Source: Gemmatimonadetes bacterium 2013_60CM_65_52
Lineage (GTDB): Bacteria > Gemmatimonadota > Gemmatimonadetes > Gemmatimonadales > Gemmatimonadaceae
DNA length: 64,000 nt
Direction of reading: 5' to 3'
Assembly (NCBI GenBank): GCA_002215645.1
Contig: NGFI01000013.1
Span: forward strand, 1 to 64,000
The notes below the pieces were generated by a model. It did no database searches. It saw only the letters and a program-made list of their open reading frames with translations, and was not told the origin of the DNA. Position 1 is the stretch's first letter. Every line of letters begins with the position of its first letter. Of this stretch, positions 14,494 to 24,043 are shown one piece after another. The position numbers and the translations under genes were made by a program.

Positions 14494-15186
14494 ATGTCTG
14501 ATCGACGCTATAGCGACGAGGAGATCTCGACCATCTTCTCGAAGGCCGCCGAGGGCCCACCATTGCGGTCGCTTCAGGAGCCGCACGACGACGGCCTGAC
14601 GCTCGTCGAGCTGCAACAGATCGGTCGCGAGGTCGGCCTCTCACCCGATGCTGTTGAGCGGGCGGCACGCTCGCTGGAAGTCCAGCCCGTCGCCGCGCCG
14701 CGCCGGCTTCTCGGACTGCCGATCGGTGTGACGCGGACGGTCACGCTCGATCGATGGCTCACGGACGGCGAGTGGGAGCAGCTCGTCGTTCAGTTACGCG
14801 AGGTCTTCGAGGCGCGGGGGACGGTGAGTGCGCAGGGCAACTTCCGTCAGTGGACCAACGGCAACCTTCAGGCGCTGCTGGAACCGACGCCGACTGGGCA
14901 TCGCTTACGGCTGAGCACCACGAAAAGCTCTGCCCGCGCCGGCATTACCGCGGGAATAGCTGCCATCGGCATGGGCGCGGTCGTTGCGATTTCAGCCGCC
15001 ATCGCCGGTCACGCCGTCGCCGCGACGCCGGGCATCGCAACGATGGTGCTCGCCGGAATAGGCATGATGGCATACAGCGCATTCCCGTTGCCGAAGTGGG
15101 CGCGGCTGCGCGGCCGCCAGATGGATGCCATCGCGGCCGGGCTCACGGTCTCCGAGGCCGAGCCGAGACCGGAGAGGTCAGCGTAG
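14494..15186 (+). CDS. Membrane protein with N-terminal SHOCT-like helix region
   Basis: A 230-residue protein. The first 65 residues (YSDEEISTIFSKAAEG, LTLVELQQIGREVGLSPDAV) form a short helical bundle common at the start of small regulatory-type membrane proteins in this lineage. A soluble alpha/beta region follows. Two transmembrane helices sit at about 150-195 (ITAGIAAIGMGAVVAISAAI, ATMVLAGIGMMAYSAF). Function unknown. Confidence 0.68.
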   Translation: MSDRRYSDEEISTIFSKAAEGPPLRSLQEPHDDGLTLVELQQIGREVGLSPDAVERAARSLEVQPVAAPRRLLGLPIGVTRTVTLDRWLTDGEWEQLVVQLREVFEARGTVSAQGNFRQWTNGNLQALLEPTPTGHRLRLSTTKSSARAGITAGIAAIGMGAVVAISAAIAGHAVAATPGIATMVLAGIGMMAYSAFPLPKWARLRGRQMDAIAAGLTVSEAEPRPERSA

Positions 15187-15207
15187 CGATATCCGGCTTA
15201 TTGCGCG

Positions 15208-15759
15208 ATGAACTTGGTCAAGCCACGGGCCGTTTTTACGGCATGCTCTGCGGTCGCACTTGCTTGCAGCGACGCGACACCGGCCGCGATCGCACCCGTC
15301 GATAGCGCGCGCGTCACGCAGCCAGCCGCGCTTGCGCCATTTGATGGTGCACATCAGCCCGAAGTCGTCGCGCGTCTCGTCGCGACCGGAGCCGGTCAGC
15401 TGGAAGCTGTCCAGGTCATCGTGACTCTGCGCAACGCCGACTCGATTCCGCGAACGCTCCTGCGCACGACGGCATGTCTCATCAACCTTCGCCTCTACGG
15501 GGATTCCGCTCGCGCAATGTCACCGCTCTTCCAGGAGGAATTTCAGACTGGCGGCTGCAAGGGCGTGCTCAGAATGGATACGCTCGCAGCAGGAGCGAGC
15601 AAGGCGTACACAAATACGCCGCGGCCGCTCTCGAGTCTGCACAATCCACTTTCGCCGAGCCTCGTCGCCGGCCGATACTACGCGAGCGTCTCCATCGGCA
15701 TCGTGGAGCTGCTGCCGGTGAACGCCCTTCGTTCTCTGGGTGAGGTGGTCCTTCCCTAA
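15208..15759 (+). CDS. Hypothetical lipoprotein
   Basis: A 183-residue protein with a signal sequence and lipobox-like ALAC (Cys20). The mature part is a beta-rich domain (LEAVQVIVTLRNADSIPRTL, then GRYYASVSIGIVELL) resembling the BsuPI-like or Ig-like domains of secreted proteins. No specific family identified. It lies 21 nt after the preceding gene and may share its transcript. Confidence 0.68.
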   Translation: MNLVKPRAVFTACSAVALACSDATPAAIAPVDSARVTQPAALAPFDGAHQPEVVARLVATGAGQLEAVQVIVTLRNADSIPRTLLRTTACLINLRLYGDSARAMSPLFQEEFQTGGCKGVLRMDTLAAGASKAYTNTPRPLSSLHNPLSPSLVAGRYYASVSIGIVELLPVNALRSLGEVVLP

Positions 15760-15863
15760 GACCGTAGGGCGAGCAAGAGCATCCTGGCGACATTCAAACG
15801 CCGCCTTGCGCGCAACGACCGGGCTGGCATACTAGAGCAACTCTTGCGCAGAGGAGGCCGTCC

Positions 15864-16586
15864 ATGCTCACGCAGACTCCCCTCAGCAACTCGCCGTATA
15901 CGCCGCCACCGCCGGGCCAGCGCTCCGACGACATGTCCGGACACGCACACCGCCAGGTCATCGGCTATCTCGGCCTCGCACTCCCGATCCTGCTGGTGTC
16001 GCTGGTACGCCTGCGCCCTAACGCAGTAGCCGATCTCTGGGCTGGCGGCTCGATCAGCGCGTATTACTGGACGGGAGCCGTGTCACTCTTTGTCGGCCTT
16101 CTCGCGTCCCTGTCGCTCTTTCTCCTCACGTATCGCGGCTACGACAACGAGTCGCAGAAATACGACCGGGGCGCCGCAATCATCGCTGGCGTCGCCGCAG
16201 CGATCGTTGCGATCTTTCCAACATCGCCGCCGGGCGGCGTTGCTCCGCCCTGGTGGGGTGAATGGATCAGCTGGACGCACTCGATTGCCGCCATCACACT
16301 CTTTTCGATGTTTGCGGTCTTCTCGCTCTGGCTCTTCCGCAAGACAGCCCCTGGTGAAGAACCATCAGCCGAAAAGCGGCGTCGCAATGTGATCTACCTG
16401 CTGTGCGGCGTCGCAATCGTCATGAGCATGGGCTGGGCTGTCATCGAGGGCTTGTCGGGCCGATCGATCTTCTGGCCCGAGTCGTTTGCCCTCGGCTTCT
16501 TCGCCTGGTCCTGGCTCGTGAAGGGTCAGGCGCTGCGCTCGGTCAAATCGACGCTGGGCGCCGCGAAAGACAAATTGACCACGTAG
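15864..16586 (+). CDS. Six-helix membrane protein, possibly DUF998-like
   Basis: A 240-residue integral membrane protein with about six helices, including VIGYLGLALPILLVSLVRL, YYWTGAVSLFVGLLASLSLF, AAIIAGVAAAIVAIFPTSPP, SIAAITLFSMFAVFSLWLF and VIYLLCGVAIVMSMGWAVI. The ISAYYW and IFPTSPPGG segments recall DUF998-type proteins, but this is weak. A strong GAGGAGG precedes ATG 15864. Its TAG stop shares a base with the GTG start of the DinB gene. Confidence 0.72.
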   Translation: MLTQTPLSNSPYTPPPPGQRSDDMSGHAHRQVIGYLGLALPILLVSLVRLRPNAVADLWAGGSISAYYWTGAVSLFVGLLASLSLFLLTYRGYDNESQKYDRGAAIIAGVAAAIVAIFPTSPPGGVAPPWWGEWISWTHSIAAITLFSMFAVFSLWLFRKTAPGEEPSAEKRRRNVIYLLCGVAIVMSMGWAVIEGLSGRSIFWPESFALGFFAWSWLVKGQALRSVKSTLGAAKDKLTT

Positions 16587-17116
16587 TGTCTCCTGTCTCC
16601 GATTTGCGGCCGACCATCCTCGCCGCGTGGCGAACCAACAGCCTCGTTACCAGCCGCCTGGTCGAGCACATCCCGACCGCGCTATGGGAGGCATCGATTC
16701 CTGGAATACCACGGCGCACCATCCGAACGGTTGCCGCCCACCTGCACAACGCCCGGAGCCGGTGGATCAAGACGCTCGGCCAGGAACACGGCATCGGTGC
16801 CCCTCCACTCGTGGATTTGCGGCGGGTATCGCGTCGAAGCCTGCTCCCAGCTCTCAAACGGAGTAGCCGAGGTATCGAGGCGCTTCTCGAGCTCGGGATG
16901 GCCTCAGGCGGGCAGGTCCCGCCATCGAAAGGCTACGTCTGGCGCAACTTGCCGCTCGACGTTGGGCATGTGCTATCCTATTTCGTGGCGCATGAAGGCC
17001 ATCATCGGGGACAGATCGTCATGGTCGCGCGTCAACTCGGGCTTCGATTACCGCCAGAGGTGACCAACGGGCTTTGGCAATGGAGCGCACGGGTCCGCGA
17101 ATGGGAACGCGGGTGA
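16586..17116 (+). CDS. DinB-family four-helix protein
   Basis: A 176-residue protein starting at GTG 16586, which overlaps the previous stop by one base. It has DinB/YfiT features: LVTSRLVEHIPTALWEA, TVAAHLHNARSRWIKTL with the metal-ligand His, and a C-terminal VLSYFVAHEGHHRGQIVMVA, the classic HEGHHRGQ metal site. DinB proteins bind a divalent metal and many are thiol S-transferases (bacillithiol- or mycothiol-dependent) of unknown substrate. The earlier ATG-less upstream frame is the shadow of the membrane protein gene. Confidence 0.85.
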   Translation: MSPVSDLRPTILAAWRTNSLVTSRLVEHIPTALWEASIPGIPRRTIRTVAAHLHNARSRWIKTLGQEHGIGAPPLVDLRRVSRRSLLPALKRSSRGIEALLELGMASGGQVPPSKGYVWRNLPLDVGHVLSYFVAHEGHHRGQIVMVARQLGLRLPPEVTNGLWQWSARVREWERG

Positions 17117-17150
17117 GCGGTTACGCCAACATTCTGAACGTGAGCGGCCT

Positions 17151-18398
17151 GTGAGAGCCACGCTGTCCCGCCGCACTACCCTGGCTCTTCCGCTAGTAGT
17201 AGCGCTCTCCTGCGCGCGACACGTGCCGGCTTCCGCCGATCACCCGCAGCAACAACCGTCCCGCTACGTCTTTACCTGGGCCGGTGATGAGGATCGACAG
17301 GACAGCGACTTCCTCGCGGTCATCGATCTCGCGCGAGACGGCGACCGCTACGGAACCATCGTGGCAACAGCACCCGTCGACGAAAAAGGACTCTGGCCAC
17401 ATCACACCGAGCACGAACTCGGTGCGAGCAAGACGCTCTTCGCCAACGGATTCTCGTCCAACCGCAACCTGGTGTTCGATCTCCACGACCCGCTGCATCC
17501 GAAGGTGATCCACCGGTTCGACGGCGTTGCTGGCCTGAGTTTTCTTCACAGCTTCGCGAGACTTCCCAACGGCCATGTGTTGGCAACGTTCCAGGCACAT
17601 GGTTCCGAGAACGTGGGCCCCGGAGGCCTGGCGGAGCTCGACGAAGCGGGAAACGTGCTGCAGTCACGATCCGCGGCCGACGCGTCGGCGGACCAGACCA
17701 CGCTGCGTCCATATAGTCTCGCCGTGGTTCCATCGCTCGATCGAGTCGTTGTCGCATTGACGTACATGGTCATTCCAACGTGGCACCCGCTCCGCGGGTC
17801 CATCGCGCACGATCACGCGGGCAATCAGGTGCAGGTGTACCGACTCTCCGACCTCTCACTGATCAAGACGATCAGGCTGCCGACGAACGACGCGCCCAAC
17901 GAACCGCGCGTGCTGGCAGATGGCCGCACGGTGCTCGTGAACACGGTCGAGTGCCGCCTCTATCATGTCTCCGGCCTCGAAGGGACGGACCCACACCTGG
18001 AGATGGTCCATCAGGAAACGCCGAGGGGATGTGCGACGCCCGTGGTGATCGGAGACTATTGGGTTCAGTCGAACGCCGCCGACCATCGCGTCTTCTCGCT
18101 CGACATCCGCGACCTGAAGAACGTTCGCACGGTGTCGTCCGTTTCTTTCGACGAACGACAGCGGCCGCACTGGCTTGCTACCGACGGCTCACGCGTCGTC
18201 GTCGTCAACGAACCCGCCCCATCGGCCGAGCGTCGCATGTGGATGCTTCAGGTCAACCGAGCGACGGGGCAACTCACGCTGGATCGCGACTTTCGTGACG
18301 CAGGCTCGAGTCGACCGGGCGTTGCGTTCGATCGCGCCAGTTGGCCACATGGCGCAACAGGGACCGCGGTTCCTCACGGCACTGTGTTTGGGTGGTAG
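17151..18398 (+). CDS. Secreted selenium-binding-protein-like (SBP56) beta-propeller
   Basis: A 415-residue protein with an N-terminal signal peptide (LALPLVVALSCARHVPASA; the Cys may be lipidated). The body resembles SBP56/methanethiol oxidase beta-propellers: DFLAVIDLARDGDRYGTIVA, LWPHHTEHELGASKTLFANG, FDLHDPLHPKVIHRF and a late SFDERQRPHWLATDGSRVVV. SBP56 relatives bind copper or selenium and oxidise methanethiol, but a periplasmic version need not share that activity. It starts with GTG and follows the DinB gene by 34 nt. Confidence 0.72.
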   Translation: MRATLSRRTTLALPLVVALSCARHVPASADHPQQQPSRYVFTWAGDEDRQDSDFLAVIDLARDGDRYGTIVATAPVDEKGLWPHHTEHELGASKTLFANGFSSNRNLVFDLHDPLHPKVIHRFDGVAGLSFLHSFARLPNGHVLATFQAHGSENVGPGGLAELDEAGNVLQSRSAADASADQTTLRPYSLAVVPSLDRVVVALTYMVIPTWHPLRGSIAHDHAGNQVQVYRLSDLSLIKTIRLPTNDAPNEPRVLADGRTVLVNTVECRLYHVSGLEGTDPHLEMVHQETPRGCATPVVIGDYWVQSNAADHRVFSLDIRDLKNVRTVSSVSFDERQRPHWLATDGSRVVVVNEPAPSAERRMWMLQVNRATGQLTLDRDFRDAGSSRPGVAFDRASWPHGATGTAVPHGTVFGW

Positions 18399-18419
18399 CT
18401 CTCTCAGTACGGCCGACCG

Positions 18420-19355
18420 TCACCGCTCGAGCACTCGCGCAAGCAGCTCCGGCATCGCGTGCAAGTGGTCGATGTGATCGGGCGCAGAGTTGCCGGCGAA
18501 GCCGAGCAGCTCGAAACGCCCCGAGCGAACCTCGCTGAGCTGCTGCATACCGCGCGGACCCCAGCGCAGCACCGGCGTGCGACGGAGGCCGAGCGCGCGA
18601 AGTAACCAGTCGGCCGTCTCGGTAGTGCTGGCGAAAGTTCCCGGGAAAATCTCCGAGTGGGTGACGACGAACCGCTTCTCGCCGCGCACGGCCGCACGTG
18701 CGAAGTCTGCGAACGCGATGATGTTGGTGGTGTCCAGTGTGCCGCCCGCGGCGAGCACCGTTCCCTCGGGGATATACGACGTGTGCATGCCGTCGAGCAG
18801 CAATACCGCATCCACGCGCGCAAAGTGGCGAGGTTCGCGAAGAATCGCCCGCACCGCGCCGTGGCCGGCAGAGAACCCGACCAGTGTCACACGCCCGAGA
18901 CGCGCCGCCTTCCCGTTCGCTGACACCTCGCGGGTTATGCTGGCCAGGAGTGAGTCGAATGCTACCGGATCGGCGAAGGCGCGATGATAAGCCCCCGAGC
19001 CGGTGCCAAGGTTCACGACCGCTGCTACCAAATGACCACCAGCCTGCGCAACCGCCTGTTCCGGTAGCCAGGCGGCGCCGTGAAAGTGAATCACGAGGTC
19101 GACGACGTCGCGCGAATGCGCGGCCCCGGACACGAAGACCTCGACCTGTTTTTCCGCAGGACCGACGAACGAACGCGTCACGCCGTCGAGCTCTCTCGGT
19201 GTCAGACGCTCGTGCGCCCGCGTCTCTTCCACCATCGGTGACGGATTCTGCGGCGCAGCCGGCGGCGTTGGCGTCTGCGCGCGAGTGAGTGCTGAGGCGA
19301 CGTGCACGCGGCACGCGAGCGCGAGCGATATGGCGACGAGCAGTCGGCTGCGCAT
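18420..19355 (-). CDS. Secreted alpha/beta-hydrolase (esterase-like)
   Basis: A 311-residue protein with a signal peptide ending near VASALTRAQ. It has the nucleophile elbow VTLVGFSAGHGAV (GxSxG), preceded by the oxyanion strand VIHFHGAAW, and a late DHIDHLHAMPELL whose His may complete the triad. The acid may be the Asp of LLLDGMHTSY. It is convergent with the SBP56-like gene, 21 bp away, with no clear terminator between. Substrate unknown. Confidence 0.78.
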   Translation of the reverse strand: MRSRLLVAISLALACRVHVASALTRAQTPTPPAAPQNPSPMVEETRAHERLTPRELDGVTRSFVGPAEKQVEVFVSGAAHSRDVVDLVIHFHGAAWLPEQAVAQAGGHLVAAVVNLGTGSGAYHRAFADPVAFDSLLASITREVSANGKAARLGRVTLVGFSAGHGAVRAILREPRHFARVDAVLLLDGMHTSYIPEGTVLAAGGTLDTTNIIAFADFARAAVRGEKRFVVTHSEIFPGTFASTTETADWLLRALGLRRTPVLRWGPRGMQQLSEVRSGRFELLGFAGNSAPDHIDHLHAMPELLARVLER

Positions 19356-19464
19356 GCTGGAATGGCCCCTGGCGCTCCTCTACATTTCCGGGAATCCTGC
19401 CTGTGACTTCGTCCAACACCGGCGCGACGCGGACTCAACATCGTCTTTGACTCAATAGGCCACA

Positions 19465-20970
19465 ATGCGTCCGACCGTATTCCTAGTCCTCGCGCTTCCT
19501 GCCGCGCTCGTCGCCCAGACCGCGCCAGCGCCCGCCCCGTTCAAGGCCCGGCCCGTGCCCAACGGCCCAGTCAAGGTCGGCCCAGCCAGGGGCACCGTCG
19601 TAGTCGTGGGCGGTGGCGCGATGGGACCAGAGATCTACAAAGCCTTCATCGACGCGGCCGGCGGCCCGGACGCCATCATCCTCGACGTCCCCAACGCCGG
19701 CGGTGCCGACACGGTGTCTCGCAACACCGGACAGCCCTGGCGCAACGCCGGTGCCAGGAACGTCGTGGTGCTCTTCACCAAGGACCGAAAGATCGCCGAC
19801 AGCGATTCCTTCACGGCGATCATACAGAAAGCCGGCGGTGTGTGGTTCGAAGGTGGGCGTCAGTTTCATCTCGTCCAGGACTATGGCGGAACGAAGACCG
19901 AACGCGCGATCATGGATATGCTCGATCGCGGCGGCGTCGTCGGAGGCTCATCGGCGGGTGCATCCATTCTGGGCGACTTCATGGTCCGCGGCGCGCCGTC
20001 CAACGACAACACGATCATGGATTATCCCGGCTATGAGATCGGCTTCGGCTATCTCCGCAACGTCGGCATCGATCAACACGTGGTTGCGCGCTCCCGCCTG
20101 CCCGACCTGGCCGACTCGATCATCACGCGCTACCCCGACATGCTCGGCATCTCCGAAGATGAAGGGACGGCGTGGATCATTCGCGGCGACACAGGACGCA
20201 TCATCGGACGCAACAAAGCATTCGTCTACAATGGCAAGGATGCAACCGATGCCGACGCGCCCTTTCTCACGCTGTATCCGGGCGACCGATACGATCTCAG
20301 CGCGCGGCGCACCATCAACCGAGTAGCGGATCGGTCGCCCGTGAAGTCGGAGCTCGTCAACTCACTATTCGACAAGTACATCGCACCCGGCTCCGGCGGC
20401 GCAACAGTCCTCGTCGCCCAGAGCGGCGACGTGTTCGTCGATCGCGCATTCGGCATTCCAGCTCAGTTGCGATACATGCCGCGGACGACGCTGCCGCAAT
20501 TCCCACTCGGTGACATCACGAGAGTCTTCACGGAGCTGTGTGCGCAGACGCCGAGCATCGAGCGCGGCAGCAGCGGCGGACAGGATTCGACTGCTCGCGC
20601 GCGGAGCGGTCCACCACCCTCGCCGCTGCAACGCTGCGTGACGCGCCTTTCGACGCCGGTTGGTGCGCACCGGACAGTCGCCGCCGACAGCCAGGTGGTT
20701 CAGTCCAGCGTCGACGAGCTCTATCGCTTCGCACTCGGCCTCGACGTGCCGAAGACGTGGCCCACTGCGGACTATGCGAAGGGATGGACATCCGACACGT
20801 ACAAGGGCGTGACGCGACTCGCGGCGTACGCGACCGCGGACGGGAAGCGCGCTGCGTTCGTCCGGATCCCCGATCGTCATGCGACGATCATCATCCTGAC
20901 CAACGACGCGAGCGCTGACGCGCGCGGAATGTCGGAGCGTCTCCTGGATCAGCTGCTGTCTCACCAATGA
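19465..20970 (+). CDS. Secreted cyanophycinase-like S51 peptidase with C-terminal extension
   Basis: A 501-residue protein. A signal peptide (LVLALPAALVAQT) precedes a peptidase S51/cyanophycinase-like domain at about 40-290: GTVVVVGGGAMGPEIYKAFI, the nucleophile motif GGSSAGA with Ser163, and SEDEGTAWI. Cyanophycinases cut the Asp-Arg polymer; many S51 homologues cleave other Asp or isoaspartyl peptides. The extension (VLVAQSGDVFVDRAFGIPAQ and a DVPKTWPTADYAKGW region) looks like parts of a serine beta-lactamase-like domain without an evident S-x-x-K. The TGA overlaps the next ATG (ATGA), implying coupled translation. Confidence 0.8.
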   Translation: MRPTVFLVLALPAALVAQTAPAPAPFKARPVPNGPVKVGPARGTVVVVGGGAMGPEIYKAFIDAAGGPDAIILDVPNAGGADTVSRNTGQPWRNAGARNVVVLFTKDRKIADSDSFTAIIQKAGGVWFEGGRQFHLVQDYGGTKTERAIMDMLDRGGVVGGSSAGASILGDFMVRGAPSNDNTIMDYPGYEIGFGYLRNVGIDQHVVARSRLPDLADSIITRYPDMLGISEDEGTAWIIRGDTGRIIGRNKAFVYNGKDATDADAPFLTLYPGDRYDLSARRTINRVADRSPVKSELVNSLFDKYIAPGSGGATVLVAQSGDVFVDRAFGIPAQLRYMPRTTLPQFPLGDITRVFTELCAQTPSIERGSSGGQDSTARARSGPPPSPLQRCVTRLSTPVGAHRTVAADSQVVQSSVDELYRFALGLDVPKTWPTADYAKGWTSDTYKGVTRLAAYATADGKRAAFVRIPDRHATIIILTNDASADARGMSERLLDQLLSHQ

Positions 20971-23246
20971 GCTTGAATCGCCGCATCGCGCAGGCGCTGC
21001 TCACGTCGTTCGTCGCCGGAGCAGTCGGATGTGGCGGGCGAAGCAACACGTCATCCGACGGCACCAAGCGCATGGCGGACACCCTGGCCAGCCTGTATGC
21101 GCAGGCGATCACGGAGCCGAGTCGCTATGAGTTTCTCAATCGCGAGCGCGCGGTGGCGATGCGCGCCCAGCTCTTCTCACAAGGCAGCGTCGCGGCGCCG
21201 GACTTTCAATTCGAGCTGGCTCGGCAGCTCGTGCTTGCGGGTCAGACGCGCGAAGGAATCGCGGAATTGGAGGACATGCGGCGGAAGACCGGGTTGAGCC
21301 CTGATCCGCGATTCCCGCAGTACAAGCCGTTCTTCGACATGCTCGGGATTGCATATCTGCGCCTCGGCGAGCAGGAGAACTGCAATCTCAACCCGAGCAC
21401 GAGCGTCTGCATCCTCGGCGAGTTGCACCATACGCAGGAGGAGGGTGCACGTACGGCCATCGCCGTTTACGAGCGGATCCTCCAGAGCTTCCCTGACGAC
21501 ATCGGCTCCCGGTGGCTCCTCAACATTGCCTACATGGCGGTTGGCGGATATCCGTCGCTCGTGCCGAAGCAGTATCTGATTCCCGGTCTTCGCCGCCAGG
21601 ATGATGCCTCATTCCCACACTTTACGGATGTCGCGCGGAGCGTCGGCGCGGACATCACCGGTCAGGCTGGCGGACTCTGCATCGAGGATTTCAATCGCGA
21701 CGGCCTGCTCGATCTCTTTACGACGTCGTGGGGATTCAAGGATCCCGTCCACTTTCTCGTGGCGGACGGACATGGCGGGTACGTCGACCGCACCGGGCAG
21801 ACGGGACTTGACGGGATCGTTGGCGGCGCCAACTGTCTGCATGCCGACTACGACAACGACGGCTTCGAGGACATCCTGATTCTCCGCGGCGCCTGGCTCG
21901 GCGACGGCGGCAAGTTTCCCATGTCGCTGCTTCACAACCGCGGCGATGGAACCTTCGAGGACGTGACGTTCAAGGCGGGACTCGGTTCGATGCATCCGAG
22001 GCACACCGCCGCATGGGGCGACTTCAACCTCGACGGCTGCCTCGACCTGTTCGTCGGCAACGAGTCCGGTGTCGCGATGGGGTGGAGCTCGCATCCCTCC
22101 GAGCTGTATCTCAGCAATTGCGACGGCACCTTCACGGAAGTGTCGCACAAAGTGGGCATCGACGTGGACGCTTTCGTAAAGGGCAGCGCGTGGGGCGACG
22201 TCAACAACGATGGCCTTCCCGACCTGTTCGTGTCCGTGTACGGCGCGCCGAATCGGCTGTACATGAATCGCGGCGGGAAGTCGATCGACACGTGGCGCTT
22301 CGAGGAGGTAGCAGCAAGGGCGGGAGTGCAGTTGCCGAACATGTCGTTCCCAACCTGGTTCTGGGACTACGACAACGATGGCTGGGAAGACCTCCTCGTG
22401 TTGAGCTACGACAACCGCGTGCCGCTCCACGAGGCTGTTGCGCGGGAGTATCTCGGGCTGCCACCCGCGAAGACCAACGGTACGGCCTTCGAGCACACGC
22501 ATCTATATAGAAACAAGGGCGACGGCACGTTCGATGACGTCACCGAGAAGGTCGGTCTGGCCGATAAGGCGCTCTACGCGATGGGGAGCAATTTCGGCGA
22601 CCTCGACAACGACGGCTGGCTCGATTTCTATCTCGGCACTGGAAACCCCGATCTGCGCTCGGTCATTCCCAACCGCATGTTCCGCAACGTGGAAGGAAAG
22701 CGGTTCGAGGAGGTTACGCTCGCGGGCGGCTTCGGACATCTCCAGAAGGGACATGGCACCGCCTTCGCGGACCTCGACCGCGACGGCGACCAGGATGTCT
22801 TCATGGTCATGGGCGGCGCGTATCAGGGCGACGTCTCTCACAGCGTGCTCTTCGAGAACCCCGGCTGGCCCGGCCGCAACTGGATTACGCTGGAGCTTCA
22901 GGGCCGCACTGCCAACCGCTCGGCAATCGGTGCCCGCGTGGAAATCGTCGCGGCGGATACGAATGGAAAGACGCGGTCGGTGCATCGGACGATTGGCACC
23001 GGCAGCTCGTTCGGATCGGGGAGTCTGCAACTGCACGTCGGTCTGGGATCCGCCGTGCGTGTTCCGCTCGTCAAGGTGACGTGGCCGGACTCCACCCGGT
23101 CAACGACCTCTTACGCGAACCTCGAGGCCCGAGGTACATACCTTCTCGTTCAGGGCCAGAGCGCGCGAAAGCTCGATCGGCCGCCGGTGCCCTTTCGGCA
23201 TGGGACGCTCTCGTCGACCACCCACAGTCACGCGCCAAACGACTAA
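20967..23246 (+). CDS. FG-GAP/VCBS repeat lipoprotein with ASPIC/UnbV C-terminus
   Basis: A 759-residue lipoprotein (lipobox VAGAVGC near residue 22). Residues 30-210 form a helical TPR-like region (AGQTREGIAELEDM, RTAIAVYERILQSFPDD). Then come FG-GAP/VCBS repeats with Ca-loop motifs such as DFNRDGLLDLF, DYDNDGFEDI, DFNLDGCLDLF, DVNNDGLPDLF and DLDNDGWLDFY. Residues 640-740 match ASPIC/UnbV (NRSAIGARVEIV, SGSLQLHVGLG). This is a CRTAC1-type extracellular propeller, probably a Ca-binding surface protein. It is coupled to the S51 gene by a 4-bp overlap. Confidence 0.9.
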   Translation: MSLNRRIAQALLTSFVAGAVGCGGRSNTSSDGTKRMADTLASLYAQAITEPSRYEFLNRERAVAMRAQLFSQGSVAAPDFQFELARQLVLAGQTREGIAELEDMRRKTGLSPDPRFPQYKPFFDMLGIAYLRLGEQENCNLNPSTSVCILGELHHTQEEGARTAIAVYERILQSFPDDIGSRWLLNIAYMAVGGYPSLVPKQYLIPGLRRQDDASFPHFTDVARSVGADITGQAGGLCIEDFNRDGLLDLFTTSWGFKDPVHFLVADGHGGYVDRTGQTGLDGIVGGANCLHADYDNDGFEDILILRGAWLGDGGKFPMSLLHNRGDGTFEDVTFKAGLGSMHPRHTAAWGDFNLDGCLDLFVGNESGVAMGWSSHPSELYLSNCDGTFTEVSHKVGIDVDAFVKGSAWGDVNNDGLPDLFVSVYGAPNRLYMNRGGKSIDTWRFEEVAARAGVQLPNMSFPTWFWDYDNDGWEDLLVLSYDNRVPLHEAVAREYLGLPPAKTNGTAFEHTHLYRNKGDGTFDDVTEKVGLADKALYAMGSNFGDLDNDGWLDFYLGTGNPDLRSVIPNRMFRNVEGKRFEEVTLAGGFGHLQKGHGTAFADLDRDGDQDVFMVMGGAYQGDVSHSVLFENPGWPGRNWITLELQGRTANRSAIGARVEIVAADTNGKTRSVHRTIGTGSSFGSGSLQLHVGLGSAVRVPLVKVTWPDSTRSTTSYANLEARGTYLLVQGQSARKLDRPPVPFRHGTLSSTTHSHAPND

Positions 23247-23269
23247 CGCCGTCTGCGCGGAGTGTACAC

Positions 23270-23929
23270 TCACGGCGACCAAGGCACCGAGTTCAAGATC
23301 AGACTGACGAGGCCGGCTTTCGGAGCGAACTGCTTCAGGTGCGAAGCCGACCACGCGACGTACGTCCCCGTGCAGTGCGATTCGTCCTGGTACGCCCGGA
23401 TCTCCGTGCCGGCCAGCAACCGATAGTAGCCGATCTTCGTGAATCCGGCTGTGCGCCCTGATGCAGCGCGGAGCACGGAAGCGCACGTCACCGTCGATCC
23501 CTGATACACGCCGATCGACACGCGGGCATTCGTCGGATTCACCAGTTCCGCCGTCACGTATGTCGTATCGTTGATGACGTTGGTGATCTCCAACACGGAG
23601 CGGATGCCGGACACCCGAAGCTTTACCTGGCCGATGTCATCGGGGATGGGAGTTCCGGTCGTGTCCGTCGGCTTTGCGGACGTCCACGTGAGCCACTGCG
23701 CGGCGGGCGAGACCGCGAGTCCGCTGCTGGCGCCGCTGGCGAGAATCAGTGAGACGGTGTCGTCGATCGCAATCGTCACCGGAGCCGCGAGCTCATTGGT
23801 CACGATGAATCGCACGACGGAGTCCGCGGGTCGGCCGGATACACCGACTGCGTCAGCACAGCCTGCCATGGCCGCCAGCAGAAGTGCGTGCCTGAATCCG
23901 TGACTCCGTCTCGACAGAAGCCTGTTCAC
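23270..23929 (-). CDS. Hypothetical lipoprotein
   Basis: A 219-residue protein starting at GTG 23929, with a lipobox AAMAGC (Cys24). The mature part is beta-rich with Thr/Val-heavy strands (VVRFIVTNELAAPVTIAIDD, VLEITNVINDTTYVTAELVN) and a likely disulfide between Cys in STVTCASV and ESHCTGT. No family recognised. It is convergent with the ASPIC/UnbV gene. Confidence 0.7.
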   Translation of the reverse strand: MNRLLSRRSHGFRHALLLAAMAGCADAVGVSGRPADSVVRFIVTNELAAPVTIAIDDTVSLILASGASSGLAVSPAAQWLTWTSAKPTDTTGTPIPDDIGQVKLRVSGIRSVLEITNVINDTTYVTAELVNPTNARVSIGVYQGSTVTCASVLRAASGRTAGFTKIGYYRLLAGTEIRAYQDESHCTGTYVAWSASHLKQFAPKAGLVSLILNSVPWSP

Positions 23930-24043
23930 GTTCGAGCCTTGGTGTAACCATATGGAAGGTCGTCTGAGCTACAGACGACTTTCTCTCGGGTCATGCAAGC
24001 GCATGATGTGCGCCAGTAATGCCACGTCCGGAGGGGAAGCGCA

